Shown: in pieces, positions 18,690 through 27,428 of the stretch
Layout of the letters: each line of letters opens with the position of its first letter
How positions within the stretch are numbered: the stretch's first letter is position 1
Assembly (NCBI RefSeq): GCF_002920575.1
Contig: NZ_PQSQ01000064.1
Coordinates: 1-48,629, forward strand
Length of the DNA stretch: 48,629 nt
Source: Streptomyces sp. Ru73
Lineage (GTDB): Bacteria > Actinomycetota > Actinomycetes > Streptomycetales > Streptomycetaceae
Direction: 5' to 3'
Translations under genes and position numbers: made by a program
Notes under the pieces: generated by a model
The model's database searches: none
The model's input: the letters and a program-made list of their open reading frames with translations, nothing else
What the model was told of the DNA's origin: nothing

Positions 18690-19286
18690 ATGGCCGAGGA
18701 CAGAAGGGTCAGGAAGACCCGCAGGGCGCTGCGCGAGGCACTGGTCGCGCTCGTGCTGGAACGCGGCTTCGCCGCACTCAGCGTCGAGGACATCACCCGC
18801 CGCGCCGACGTGGCGCGCGCGACCTTCTACAGTCACTGCCGCGACAAGGACGAGCTCTTCGCACGGGTGACGACCGACCTGCTCGACGAGCTGGAAGCGC
18901 GGCTGCGGCCCGCGGTCGCCGGCAGCGCCGTCGGCTTCACCGGCAAGCCGGTGCTGGAAATGCTCCGGCACGCACGCGACGAGCGGGACCTGTACCGGAT
19001 CGTGCTGCGCGGCGAGGGCGACGGCAAGCCGCTGCGGATGTTCACGGAGGCCTGCGCGCGGGTCACGGCCGACGAGTTCCGCACCCGTTCCGAACGCAAC
19101 GACGTCCAGCCGCGCATCGACCCCGGCCTGCTCGCCCGCGCATGGGTCGGCGAACAGATCGCCGTACTGCAGTGGTGGGTCGAGCAGGACACGATGCCCA
19201 TGCCGGCCGAGGAAGTCGTCCGCCAGCTCCTCGACCTGGCGCTGCGCGGCCGCTACTGGGCAACGGGGTTCGAGGCGCCGGCCTGA
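18690..19286 (+). CDS. TetR-family transcriptional regulator
   Basis: A 198-residue protein with an N-terminal HTH (RKTRRALREALVALVLERGF, then LSVEDITRRADVARATFYSH) and a helical ligand domain containing WWVEQDTMPMPAEEVV. The ATG at 18690 has GGAG four bases upstream; an upstream TTG was rejected. It is divergent from the acyl-CoA ligase/dehydrogenase operon, the classical layout for an acyl-CoA-responsive repressor. The ligand is inferred only. Confidence 0.9.
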   Translation: MAEDRRVRKTRRALREALVALVLERGFAALSVEDITRRADVARATFYSHCRDKDELFARVTTDLLDELEARLRPAVAGSAVGFTGKPVLEMLRHARDERDLYRIVLRGEGDGKPLRMFTEACARVTADEFRTRSERNDVQPRIDPGLLARAWVGEQIAVLQWWVEQDTMPMPAEEVVRQLLDLALRGRYWATGFEAPA

Positions 19287-19336
19287 GCGCCCCGGGCGCC
19301 TGCCTGATGTGCCGCGGGGGCTGCGTGACGGGCCTC

Positions 19337-19387
19337 GGGCCCCGTCCGGCTGCGGGCCCCGATCGGCTGCGGGCCCCGATCGGCCGT
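19337..19387. repeat. three tandem 17-bp repeats
   Basis: Units at 19337-19353, 19354-19370 and 19371-19387 share GGGCCCCG-(A/T)-(T/C)-CGGC. They lie between the convergent TetR and MFS genes. They may fold as part of a terminator or be a slippage array. Confidence 0.7.
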
Positions 19388-19417
19388 GTGCGTGCGGGGC
19401 CCGTACGGGCGGTGTGG

Positions 19418-20812
19418 TCAGCGGGCAAGGGCGCCCGGGAGTTCCAGCCGGGCCGCGTCGCGCTCCGGGCGGATGGTCGCGAGGGCGAGGGCGCCACAGG
19501 CCGCCATGACCGCGGCGGTCAGCAGGAACGCCTGGGTGTACCCGGCGGACTCGGAGGCGGCACCGTCGAGGAGACGCCCCGTCAGGTACGGCACGATCAG
19601 CCCCGGCAGGGTGCCGGTCGCGGCGACGATCCCGAAGACCGCACCCCGTTGCCGTGCGGGCACGACCTCGGCGGTGGTGACGTAGTGCAGCGGCAGCGCG
19701 ACCGCATGGCAGCCGAACCCCACCGCGAGCAGGACCAGTTGTGCGGGCCCCGGCCCCGCGAAGGGCACGGCGGCCAGGGCGCAGGCCGCCACCAGTACGG
19801 CCACCCCCTGCGGGACCCCGCTCGCGGCACGGCTGGACGCGCCGCGCGTCTTGAGCCGGTCGGTGAACGGCGAGACGGTCAGCAGCAGGACGAAGCTCAG
19901 CGCCGAGATGCCGCTGACCATCAGCCCCACGTGCGCGGCGCCCATGCCGGCCTGCGTCCTCAGGTAGGCCGGCAGCCAGGCGCTCGCGAGGGCCAGCGCC
20001 CACTGTGCGGCGAACGCGCTGCAGATCCCGCCCAGTACCGTCCCGGTCAGCAGCACCTTCCGGTACGGCAGCGCCTTCGGGTGCGGCAGCGCGGCCCCGT
20101 CCGACTGTCGCGCTCGCCGCGTCCACCGTTTCCGCCCCGCCCGCTCCGTCCCGGCGCCGGCCGCCGCGCGCCGCCCGTCCTCGCCGAACGGCCCCTCGTG
20201 GCCGGTCCGCAGCCACACCAGCCCCCAGCCGAGGCTGAGCACCGCCAGCGCCCCGAATGCCGCACGCCAGCCGAAATCGCTGATGAGCCAGGTCAGGAAG
20301 GGCGCCGCGAGCAGCGTGCCCAGGGCGGCCCCGCTGATGTGCAGCGCCGACGGCAGCCCCCGCCGGTCGGCCGGGAACCACTTGTACAGGGCGTGCATGG
20401 ACATCGCGGCCGCCGGCCCCTCGGCGGCACCCAGCAGCACCCGGCCGGCGACCAGCGTCGGTACCGCCGCCACCAGCAGTACCGGCAGCTGCGCGACCGC
20501 CCACAGCATCGTCAGGGTGAACAGGATGCCGCGCGTGGAGATCCGCGCCGAGAAGAACCCGACCACCAGCCCGGACAGGCTGAACAGCAGGTAGAAGGAG
20601 CCGGCCACCAGCCCGTACGTGCTCCTGCCGATGTCCAGCTCCGCCATGAGCGGCACGGCGGCCAGGCCCAGCACGGCCTTGTCCGCGTGGTTGATCACCA
20701 TGAAGACGACGATCAGGGCGGTGATCAGCCACGCCCGCCGGGGCGTGCCGCCGGGCGGCCCCGGCGGATCGGCGGGAACGGCGAGCGAGGGCTCGGAGGG
20801 ATGGACGGCCAT
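19418..20812 (-). CDS. major facilitator superfamily transporter (anion:cation symporter-like)
   Basis: A 464-residue protein with 12 predicted membrane helices split by a basic cytoplasmic loop at about 220-255 (AGRKRWTRRARQ). Features are those of the ACS/phthalate-hexuronate branch: an early NHADKAVLG helix, the R-x-LLGAAEGP motif and WFPADRRGLPSAL after helix 4. It probably imports an organic anion. It lies between two TetR genes; upstream sequence holds a TetR-like inverted repeat. The substrate is unknown. Confidence 0.88.
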   Translation of the reverse strand: MAVHPSEPSLAVPADPPGPPGGTPRRAWLITALIVVFMVINHADKAVLGLAAVPLMAELDIGRSTYGLVAGSFYLLFSLSGLVVGFFSARISTRGILFTLTMLWAVAQLPVLLVAAVPTLVAGRVLLGAAEGPAAAMSMHALYKWFPADRRGLPSALHISGAALGTLLAAPFLTWLISDFGWRAAFGALAVLSLGWGLVWLRTGHEGPFGEDGRRAAAGAGTERAGRKRWTRRARQSDGAALPHPKALPYRKVLLTGTVLGGICSAFAAQWALALASAWLPAYLRTQAGMGAAHVGLMVSGISALSFVLLLTVSPFTDRLKTRGASSRAASGVPQGVAVLVAACALAAVPFAGPGPAQLVLLAVGFGCHAVALPLHYVTTAEVVPARQRGAVFGIVAATGTLPGLIVPYLTGRLLDGAASESAGYTQAFLLTAAVMAACGALALATIRPERDAARLELPGALAR

Positions 20813-20871
20813 GGCAGCTCCCGCAACGTCACGGAGGTACGGAGGAGATACGGCGGAGATACAGACGGAGT

Positions 20872-20901
20872 ACAGAGAGACAGTTAATGAACGCTCTGTC
20901 T
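20872..20901. promoter_or_regulatory. overlapping inverted repeats upstream of the MFS gene
   Basis: ACAGAG (20872-20877) pairs with CTCTGT (20894-20899), and AGACAG (20878-20883) with CTGTCT (20896-20901). The AT-rich centre TTAATGAACG lies between. A plausible TetR operator over the MFS promoter, 60-90 bp before its start. Confidence 0.4.
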
Positions 20902-20970
20902 GCTAACGCTTCCGCTGTCACGAAAGTAGACGCCACTCGCACCCCGGTCAACGGTCCGGAAGGGAGCGCT

Positions 20971-21161
20971 CGTGAGTTCGTGTCCGACGTCCGCCAGGAG
21001 TTGCGGGCGCCTGGCACGCGGGAGGCGATCGCCCGTGCCGCCGCCGGCTTTTCCCGGCCGTCGCGCTGATGAGCGCGCTGGTCGCGCAGTTCGTGCGCGC
21101 CGAACGAGGGGCCGAGCGCGGAGGGCGGCCGACCGGTCGCTACGGGCTCACCGAGCGGTAA
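20971..21161 (+). pseudogene. probable frameshifted remnant of a small regulator gene
   Basis: Frame 1 (20971-21069) reads a GC3-rich segment (REFVSDVRQELRAPGTREAI, ARAAAGF) that stops at 21067. A second frame begins there (TGATG) and continues in coding-like fashion (LMSALVAQFVRAER) to GRPTGRYGLTER and TAA at 21161. Joined by a one-base shift it resembles the C-terminus of a regulator, with no HTH upstream. Its end overlaps the convergent TetR gene by 22 bp. No family could be assigned. Confidence 0.3.
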
Positions 21162-21730
21162 ATGCGGTCCGGCAGGGTGCGGGCCGCCTGGGTCAGGTCG
21201 ATGTCGCCGACCGAGAGCCAGCGGCGGGCGACGGCCACGACAGGTCCCAGGACGAGGGATTCGAGGAGGGGGGCGGGGAGCGGGGCGAGTTCGCCGGCGG
21301 AGATGTGCTTGTCGAGCCAGGCGGCGAGGGGGGAGATCCTGGCCTCCTGGGCGTCGCGCAGCTCCTTGCCGTGCTTCATCGTGTGGTTGTCGGCGGTGGC
21401 GGAGTGCACCAGCCGGGCCGCGTCGGGGTGGTCCCGTACGAAATCCAGGTAGGCGTGGACGAGGGCGCGGATGCCCGAGCGGGCGGTGCGCGACCGTTTC
21501 AGCGCTCCGGTCAGTTCGTCCACCAGCCGGCCCAGCCAGCGCATCGTGAGCGCGGCGACGAGGCCGTCGAGGCTGCCGAAGTGGTGGTAGAGACTGCCGA
21601 GGCTGACGCCGCTGGCCCTGGTGACCGCGCTGACGGTCAGGCCCTGTTCGCCCGAAGCGGCGTACACGCCGAGGGCGGCCTCCAGGAGCTGTTCGACGGT
21701 GGCCTCGCCACGCTGCTGTTTGGGGCTCAT
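21140..21730 (-). CDS. TetR-family transcriptional regulator
   Basis: A 196-residue protein with a typical HTH (TVEQLLEAALGVYAASGEQG, LTVSAVTRASGVSLGSLYHH) and a helical C-terminal domain with LVLGPVVAVARRWL. ATG at 21730. It diverges from the trypsin-nSTAND-WD40 gene across a 258-bp region holding AT-rich repeats, so it may control that gene as well as itself. Confidence 0.9.
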   Translation of the reverse strand: MSPKQQRGEATVEQLLEAALGVYAASGEQGLTVSAVTRASGVSLGSLYHHFGSLDGLVAALTMRWLGRLVDELTGALKRSRTARSGIRALVHAYLDFVRDHPDAARLVHSATADNHTMKHGKELRDAQEARISPLAAWLDKHISAGELAPLPAPLLESLVLGPVVAVARRWLSVGDIDLTQAARTLPDRIYRSVSP

Positions 21731-21801
21731 CGGGCGGCGTCCTCGTGTCGTGCCGGCGGGGCCTTCGTGGTCCCCCCTCGGCTCAGCCTAGAACACCCGG
21801 C

Positions 21802-21825
21802 TTTCTAAAATCATTTTCTAGAAAA
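21802..21825. promoter_or_regulatory. AT-rich palindrome and repeat, candidate TetR operator
   Basis: TTTTCTAGAAAA is a perfect 12-bp palindrome at 21814-21825. TTTCTA also occurs 13 bp upstream (21802-21807) as a direct repeat. This is the most AT-rich point between the divergent TetR and STAND genes. Confidence 0.5.
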
Positions 21826-21988
21826 CTCTTCCACTCCCGGGGACCGGTGCCCCACACTGGAGCCGCGTCCGGAGCCGGTCCGTCCGTACCGGGGGAGGTG
21901 GACGGGCCGGCTCAGGACGGCGGGCCCGCGGCCGTTCGTACTCACGCACGGCAGGCCACGCCACCGGGCGCGAAGGGGGGAGCAGCCC

Positions 21989-24900
21989 ATGGCCGCCGTA
22001 CGGGGGAGCGACGTCCTGGTGGCGTCGCAGGTCCGGATCCGCTCGGCATCCGGAGAGGTGATCGGCGCCGGATTCCTCGTCGCCGCCGACGTGGTGTGCA
22101 CCTGCGCCCATGTCGTCGCCCGGGCGCTCGGGGAGCCGGACTCCGTCGCGGAGCCGCCCGGCGACCCGCTGGACCTCGACTTCCCGCTGCTGCCCGGCAG
22201 CCCCCGCGCGCGGGCCGCCGTGGTGTCCTGGCGGCGCGGCGGGCAGGACGTGGCACTGCTGCGGCTGGCGGCGGCGGTCGCGGACGCCCGGCCCGTACCC
22301 CTGGTCGACGGAACCGGCGTCTGGGGACACGCCTTCCGGACGCTCGGCCATCCGGCCGGCGCCGACCACGGCGTCTGGGCGTCCGGCACCTTGCGCGCCG
22401 GACAGGGCGCCGGCTGGGTGCAGATGGAGGCGCACGGGCCGGGACCGCGCATCGCGGGCGGGTTCAGCGGAGCGCCGGTCTGGGACGACACACAGGACGG
22501 CGTCGTCGGCATGACCGTCGCGGCGCACCGGGGCGAGCGCACCGCCTACCTGCTGCCCTCCGCCGAACTGGTCGACGAGGAAACCCTGCGGCCGCGCTGC
22601 CCGTTCCGCGGGCTCGCCGCGTTCACCGAGGACGACGCGGAGTTCTTCCACGGCCGCGACGCCGACATCGCCCGCGTGCACACGGCCGTCCGCCGACGCC
22701 CCGTGACGCTGGTCGCAGGACCCTCGGGCTGCGGCAAGTCCTCCCTCGTACGGGCCGGAGTGCTGCCCCGGCTGCGGGCCGCGGGGATGAGCGTGTCCGA
22801 GCTGCGCCCGGTACCCGGCGTACGCCCGGCCGCCGTGCTCGCCCGGGCGCTGGCCGGACTCCTGGCACCGGAGCTCGGCGAGGTCGGACGGATCGCGGCG
22901 GCCGAGGAACTGGCCGGGCTGCTGGAGACCGGCGCCGACGTGCCGGCCGAGCTGCGCGGCCGGGTCCTCGCCCGCGCGGACACCGCCGGCCACGTCCTCT
23001 TCGTCGACCAGCTGGAGGAGTACGCGGGCGCCGGGAGGGCCGCGGCCCGCGACCTGTTCGGCCTGCTCGTCGCACTGGCCGGCGAGGACGGGACGGCCGG
23101 CGAGGACGGCGCGGCGGCCCTGCGCGTCGTCGCCACCGCGCGCCCCGACTCCCTCGACGCGCTGCTCACCGCCGGCACGTCCGACCTGGTCAGCGACGCC
23201 GTCCAGTTCCTCGCGCCGCTGGCCGCCGAGGACCTGGAACGGGCGGTGACCGCGCCCGTCGACGCCGTACCGGGCCTGTGGTTCGAGCCGGGACTGCCCG
23301 AGCGGATCGTCGCGGACGCGGGCGACGAACCCGGCCGGATGACCCTCGTCCAGTTCGCCCTCACCGAGCTGTGGCGGCGCCGCAGCCGGTCGATGCTCAC
23401 CCACGCCGCGTACGACGGACTGGGCGGTGTGGCGGGCGCCCTCATCGGCTACGCGGACGAGACGGTCGAGAAGCTGCCCCGCGCCCGGCAGGACACCGCA
23501 CGAAGACTGTTCGTCCAGCTCGCCAGGCCCGACGCGGACGCCTTCCGCCGCCGCCCCGGCCGGATCACCGAGCTGGCACCCGAACTCGCCGCACTGGCAC
23601 GGGAGCTGGCCCCCAGCAAGCTCCTCGTCCTCTCCCGTGACCCGGACGGCTCCGGAGAACTCGTCGACCTGGCGCACGAGGCGCTCACCCGCCTCTGGCC
23701 GCGCCTGCGCTCGTGGCTGACCGACTCCCGCGACTTCCGCGCCTGGCAGGAGCAGCTACGGGCCGACCAGCGGCGCTGGGAGGCCCAGCAGCGCGAACCC
23801 GCCCGGCTGCTGAGCGGTACCGACCTGACGGAGGCCGAGCGGCGGCTCGCCGCGCACCCCGCCGACGTCTCCGCCGACGAGCGCGCCTACATCCGGCTCA
23901 GCCGCCGCCACTCCCGGCGCGGCGCCCGCCTCAAGCAGTCCGCCGTCGGCGCCCTCGCGGTCCTCATGGTGCTCGCGCTCGTGCTCGGCTTCTCCACCTG
24001 GCAGAGCCTCCGCGGCACCCGGCAGCAGCTGCGCACCCAGGCGGCGGGCCTCCTTGCCCAGGCCGCCGAGGACCGCCCCGGCAACGACCCGGCCACCGCA
24101 CTGCAACTGGCGCTGGCCGCATGGCACACCCAGCAGACCCCGAAGACGCGCGAGGCGCTGCTGCATCAGTACGCGCGGGGGCAGTACGTCGTGGCCGCCC
24201 ACCCCGGAGTGTGGCGCGGCCAGGCCACCGGCATGGACGCCACCCCGGACGGCCGCACGCTCGTGGTGGTGTCGAAGCCGTCGGGCGGTGACCGGGCGAC
24301 ACTGACCGTGGTCACGGGCGCCCTCGAAGGGCGGCTGCACACCCGCAGACTCGGCGGGGTACCCGCTGGGCAGTTCGTGAGCGCCGTCAGCCCCGACGGC
24401 CGCCTCGTCGCCATGGCCACCAAGAAGACGGTCCGGCTGTGGCACGTGACCGCCCCGGAGCGGCCCGTCACCCTGCGGCGCGGGAAGCACGCCATTCCCG
24501 ACCAGGCCGGGGCCACCATGGACTTCAGCAGCGACGGGAAGCGGCTGCTGTTCACGATGGACGACCACTCCGTGAAGTGCAGCAACGGCGCCCCCGAGAA
24601 GTGCGTGCCGGCCTTCGCCGAGGCCTGGGAGGTGCCGTCCGGCAAACGGCTGCACGTGGCAGCGAACGTCGTGCCACGGCGTGGCGTCGTGGAGGCGGCC
24701 TTCACCAAGGACCCCGGCACGGTGGCAGTGGCCCGCTGGGCCAAGGACGGACGGCGCCTCGACGTCCGTGACCTCGCCACCGGACGGCGGCTCTACAGCC
24801 CGGGACAGATATTCAACGTGCTCTCCTCCACGACCGCGCTGGTCCGCGAGGGCGGCGAGGCGGCGCTCACGGCCGCCGGCGACCAGTGGTACATCCAGGA

Positions 24901-26275
24901 ACTCGGCCGTACGCCGGGCCGGAAAACCGCGATTCCCGACGTGACCACCGCGAGCGACGACGCGACCGTGAACTACAGCATCGACGGCATGCCCGGCGCC
25001 GGGAACGGTCTCACGGAGGCCGGATACATCGAGTCGGCCCTGACCGAGGTGCGCACCGGCCGCGTCTACCGCACGCGCCTGCCCACCTCGGGCGACGCGC
25101 CGAACGGGTCCGCGCAGGTCGCTGCGGTACGGCGCAAGGGCGGCGGCCTGACCGTTCTCGTGCCCGTCGGGACGTCCCTGATGGCGGTGCGGGCCGTGCC
25201 GTCGGGCAGTGCGCGGTTCCGGGCCGATGACAACGCGGGCGAGAAGCGTGCGCTGGCACCCGACGGGCACGCCGTCGCCAGGGTCACCGGGAAGACCCTG
25301 GAAATCCTGAACGCCGCCCGCACCCGCCTCCGGTCCGTACGGATCCCGGAGCAGAAGCGGATCCACGACTGGATGGTCACCTGGACCGCGGACGCACAGC
25401 GGGTCGTGGTGTGGTCGCGGTCCAGCGGACTGCACCGTTCGTACGCGGCGGCCAACCTGGAGGAGAGCGTGCCGCTCCCCGACACCGTGCGGGGCGGCAA
25501 GTCCATCGACACGGTCGCCGGCGTCCGGGGGAGCGAGTTCGTCCTGCTGACCGAGGACGGGAAGCTGGCGCGGCTCGACGCCGCCGACGGGCGCGTGCTC
25601 ACCCGGCCGTTCCTCGCCCACCACGGGCCCAACTCCAACGGTCCGCTCAACGACCTCTTCACCTACGGCCAGCTGATCCGCCGTCCCGGCCGTCCCGGCC
25701 AGGTCGCCGTCGTGACGCGGGCGGGAGGCGGCCGCGGCGAGGTCATGCTGTGGGACGTCCGCGCCCCGCGCCGGATCGCGATGCTGAAAGGCCCGGCCCT
25801 CGGCATGCCGTACTCGGACGATTCGCTCGGCAGCGGGCTCGTCTTCTCCGCCGACGGCTCGCGGCTCGCCGTGCAGCACGCCGACGGCCAGGTACGCCTG
25901 TGGGACGCCGACCGCGCGAAACCGCTGCCGGAGCGGGTCTCCCGGGCGACCTCGAACCACATCCTCGGCTTCGGGCCGGACGGCACCCTCGTCACGTTCC
26001 GCTCGGACAAGGGGCTGCTGCAGGTCTACGACCTGTCGGACGGGTCCAGCAGGTCGCTGACCGTGACCGACGGGTTCGACGAGGAGCTCACCGACGTGAC
26101 CACGAAGCTCACGCCGGACGGCCTCCTCATCGACAGCGGCGCCCGCCGCCGCACCCTCGACCTCCGCCCCGAAGCACAGTTCCGCACCCTCTGCGCCGCC
26201 CTGGCCCGCGACTACACCAAGTCCGAGCGCAAGCTCCTCCCCGAGGGGACGCCGCCGGAGCCGCCCTGCTCCTGA
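21989..26275 (+). CDS. trypsin-like protease / nSTAND NTPase / WD40 membrane protein
   Basis: A 1428-residue fusion. Residues 1-195: trypsin-like protease with triad H41 (CTCAHVV), D87 (GQDVALLRL) and S160 (GGFSGAPV). Residues 204-600: nSTAND NTPase, opening with CPFRGLAAFTEDDAEFFHGR, Walker A GPSGCGKSS at 244-252 and Walker B VLFVD at 336-340. One membrane helix at about 653-670 follows basic residues. From about 700 to the end comes a beta-propeller with WD40-type blades (VRLWHV, LVFSADGSRLAV, VRLWDAD), probably outside if the N-terminus is cytoplasmic. ATG at 21989 after GGGGGGAG. Known: STAND proteins sense a ligand through C-terminal repeats and switch on an N-terminal effector, often in phage defence or programmed cell death. 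Target unknown. Confidence 0.9.
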   Translation: MAAVRGSDVLVASQVRIRSASGEVIGAGFLVAADVVCTCAHVVARALGEPDSVAEPPGDPLDLDFPLLPGSPRARAAVVSWRRGGQDVALLRLAAAVADARPVPLVDGTGVWGHAFRTLGHPAGADHGVWASGTLRAGQGAGWVQMEAHGPGPRIAGGFSGAPVWDDTQDGVVGMTVAAHRGERTAYLLPSAELVDEETLRPRCPFRGLAAFTEDDAEFFHGRDADIARVHTAVRRRPVTLVAGPSGCGKSSLVRAGVLPRLRAAGMSVSELRPVPGVRPAAVLARALAGLLAPELGEVGRIAAAEELAGLLETGADVPAELRGRVLARADTAGHVLFVDQLEEYAGAGRAAARDLFGLLVALAGEDGTAGEDGAAALRVVATARPDSLDALLTAGTSDLVSDAVQFLAPLAAEDLERAVTAPVDAVPGLWFEPGLPERIVADAGDEPGRMTLVQFALTELWRRRSRSMLTHAAYDGLGGVAGALIGYADETVEKLPRARQDTARRLFVQLARPDADAFRRRPGRITELAPELAALARELAPSKLLVLSRDPDGSGELVDLAHEALTRLWPRLRSWLTDSRDFRAWQEQLRADQRRWEAQQREPARLLSGTDLTEAERRLAAHPADVSADERAYIRLSRRHSRRGARLKQSAVGALAVLMVLALVLGFSTWQSLRGTRQQLRTQAAGLLAQAAEDRPGNDPATALQLALAAWHTQQTPKTREALLHQYARGQYVVAAHPGVWRGQATGMDATPDGRTLVVVSKPSGGDRATLTVVTGALEGRLHTRRLGGVPAGQFVSAVSPDGRLVAMATKKTVRLWHVTAPERPVTLRRGKHAIPDQAGATMDFSSDGKRLLFTMDDHSVKCSNGAPEKCVPAFAEAWEVPSGKRLHVAANVVPRRGVVEAAFTKDPGTVAVARWAKDGRRLDVRDLATGRRLYSPGQIFNVLSSTTALVREGGEAALTAAGDQWYIQELGRTPGRKTAIPDVTTASDDATVNYSIDGMPGAGNGLTEAGYIESALTEVRTGRVYRTRLPTSGDAPNGSAQVAAVRRKGGGLTVLVPVGTSLMAVRAVPSGSARFRADDNAGEKRALAPDGHAVARVTGKTLEILNAARTRLRSVRIPEQKRIHDWMVTWTADAQRVVVWSRSSGLHRSYAAANLEESVPLPDTVRGGKSIDTVAGVRGSEFVLLTEDGKLARLDAADGRVLTRPFLAHHGPNSNGPLNDLFTYGQLIRRPGRPGQVAVVTRAGGGRGEVMLWDVRAPRRIAMLKGPALGMPYSDDSLGSGLVFSADGSRLAVQHADGQVRLWDADRAKPLPERVSRATSNHILGFGPDGTLVTFRSDKGLLQVYDLSDGSSRSLTVTDGFDEELTDVTTKLTPDGLLIDSGARRRTLDLRPEAQFRTLCAALARDYTKSERKLLPEGTPPEPPCS

Positions 26276-26294
26276 CCGGCGGAGTGGCGGTGGG

Positions 26295-27134
26295 TCAGGA
26301 AGCGGCCCGGTTCCACACCGTGGTGTCGAACTTGACGATCGGGCCGAAGCCCTCCGGGAAGCCCGTCACCCGGAGGCGGGCGATGCGGCCGTCGCGGGTC
26401 TGCACGCAGAGGACGGTGCCGGTCTTCAGGGGCTGTGACGACGTGCCGGCCGCGTCCACGATGCCGGCGCAGTCGGCGTGGGACGGCAGCGCGCGGTCGC
26501 CCTCCCAGAGCGCGACGGTCGCGCCGTTCACCGTGCCGAGCTCGTAGTCGTCGGAGACCCCGGACGTGACGACGTCGTTGTCGCCGCTGACGTCGGCCGG
26601 CCGGGGCGCGTCCAGGTCCTTGCCGCCGCCGTTCAGTACGAGCGTGCCGTGCCACTGGACGGCCGGCGCGGCCGCTCCGCCCGGGGTGCCGCGGCTCGCC
26701 CCCGCGCTGGGCGACCCGGCCGCCGCCGAGGCGCTGGAGGAGGGGGCGGAAGAACCGGTCGGCGTGGGTGCGGAGGTGCCGGCCGGGGTGGGCGGCGGGG
26801 ACGGGTCCGCGCCCTTGTCGTCGCCGGCCGTGGCCGCGTACGTGGCCACGGCGGTGATGACGGCGGCCGCCACCACCCCCGCGAAGCCGATCCACTCCTT
26901 GCGGTGGGCCCGGAACCAGCCCTCGCCCGCGCCCCGACCCGTGCCACCGGGCCGCCCGGGAGGCCCGCCCGGTTCCCCGGCAGGCCCCGGAGCGCCGTAG
27001 TAGTTGTGGTGCGTGACGTACTGATCGCGGGCAGCCTGGTGCGTCGCGCCCCGGTCGTGCGCCGTTCCGGTCATCCGCACCGTGGGCTGTTCACCGGCCC
27101 CCGGCCCGTCGCCCCTCGGCTGGTCATCGGTCAT
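26295..27134 (-). CDS. single-pass membrane protein with His/Tyr/Asn-rich N-terminal motif
   Basis: A 279-residue protein. Residues 1-75 are hydrophilic and hold ARDQYVTHHNYYG at about 35-47 followed by a Gly/Pro linker. A membrane helix lies near 82-103 (WIGFAGVVAAAVITAVATYA), then a long Pro/Ser/Thr/Ala stalk, then an exposed domain of about 120 residues (VQWHGTLVLNG ... TVWNRAAS) with a Cys pair (C228, C249) that may form a disulfide. The motif resembles the short AGRD-type segments next to effector domains in actinobacterial STAND networks, some thought to be amyloid-like; that is inference. The gene converges on the nSTAND gene with 19 bp between stops. Alternative: an unrelated envelope sensor. 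Confidence 0.7.
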   Translation of the reverse strand: MTDDQPRGDGPGAGEQPTVRMTGTAHDRGATHQAARDQYVTHHNYYGAPGPAGEPGGPPGRPGGTGRGAGEGWFRAHRKEWIGFAGVVAAAVITAVATYAATAGDDKGADPSPPPTPAGTSAPTPTGSSAPSSSASAAAGSPSAGASRGTPGGAAAPAVQWHGTLVLNGGGKDLDAPRPADVSGDNDVVTSGVSDDYELGTVNGATVALWEGDRALPSHADCAGIVDAAGTSSQPLKTGTVLCVQTRDGRIARLRVTGFPEGFGPIVKFDTTVWNRAAS

Positions 27135-27428
27135 TGCCGCCTCGGCCCCCTCCGCAGCGCCCCGCACCGCCCCCGCACCGCGCGTTCCGCCGGAGCCGCC
27201 GGCGCCCGCGCGATGCCACGGGAACGTACTCGAACGGCAGGTCACCCCACAACCGCACCGGTGCCGCCGGAACCGCACGGCACCCCCGGCCGCGGTTGGG
27301 CCGGACGGATGTGCGCCAGAACGGTGAACTCCGGGACTAATTCCCCCCGAATGGGTACCCCTGACCACCCGAGCCCCATTCCCACGGCGCGGACACGAGC
27401 GCCTTCGAGTGCGAAGGAAACGGAAGCA

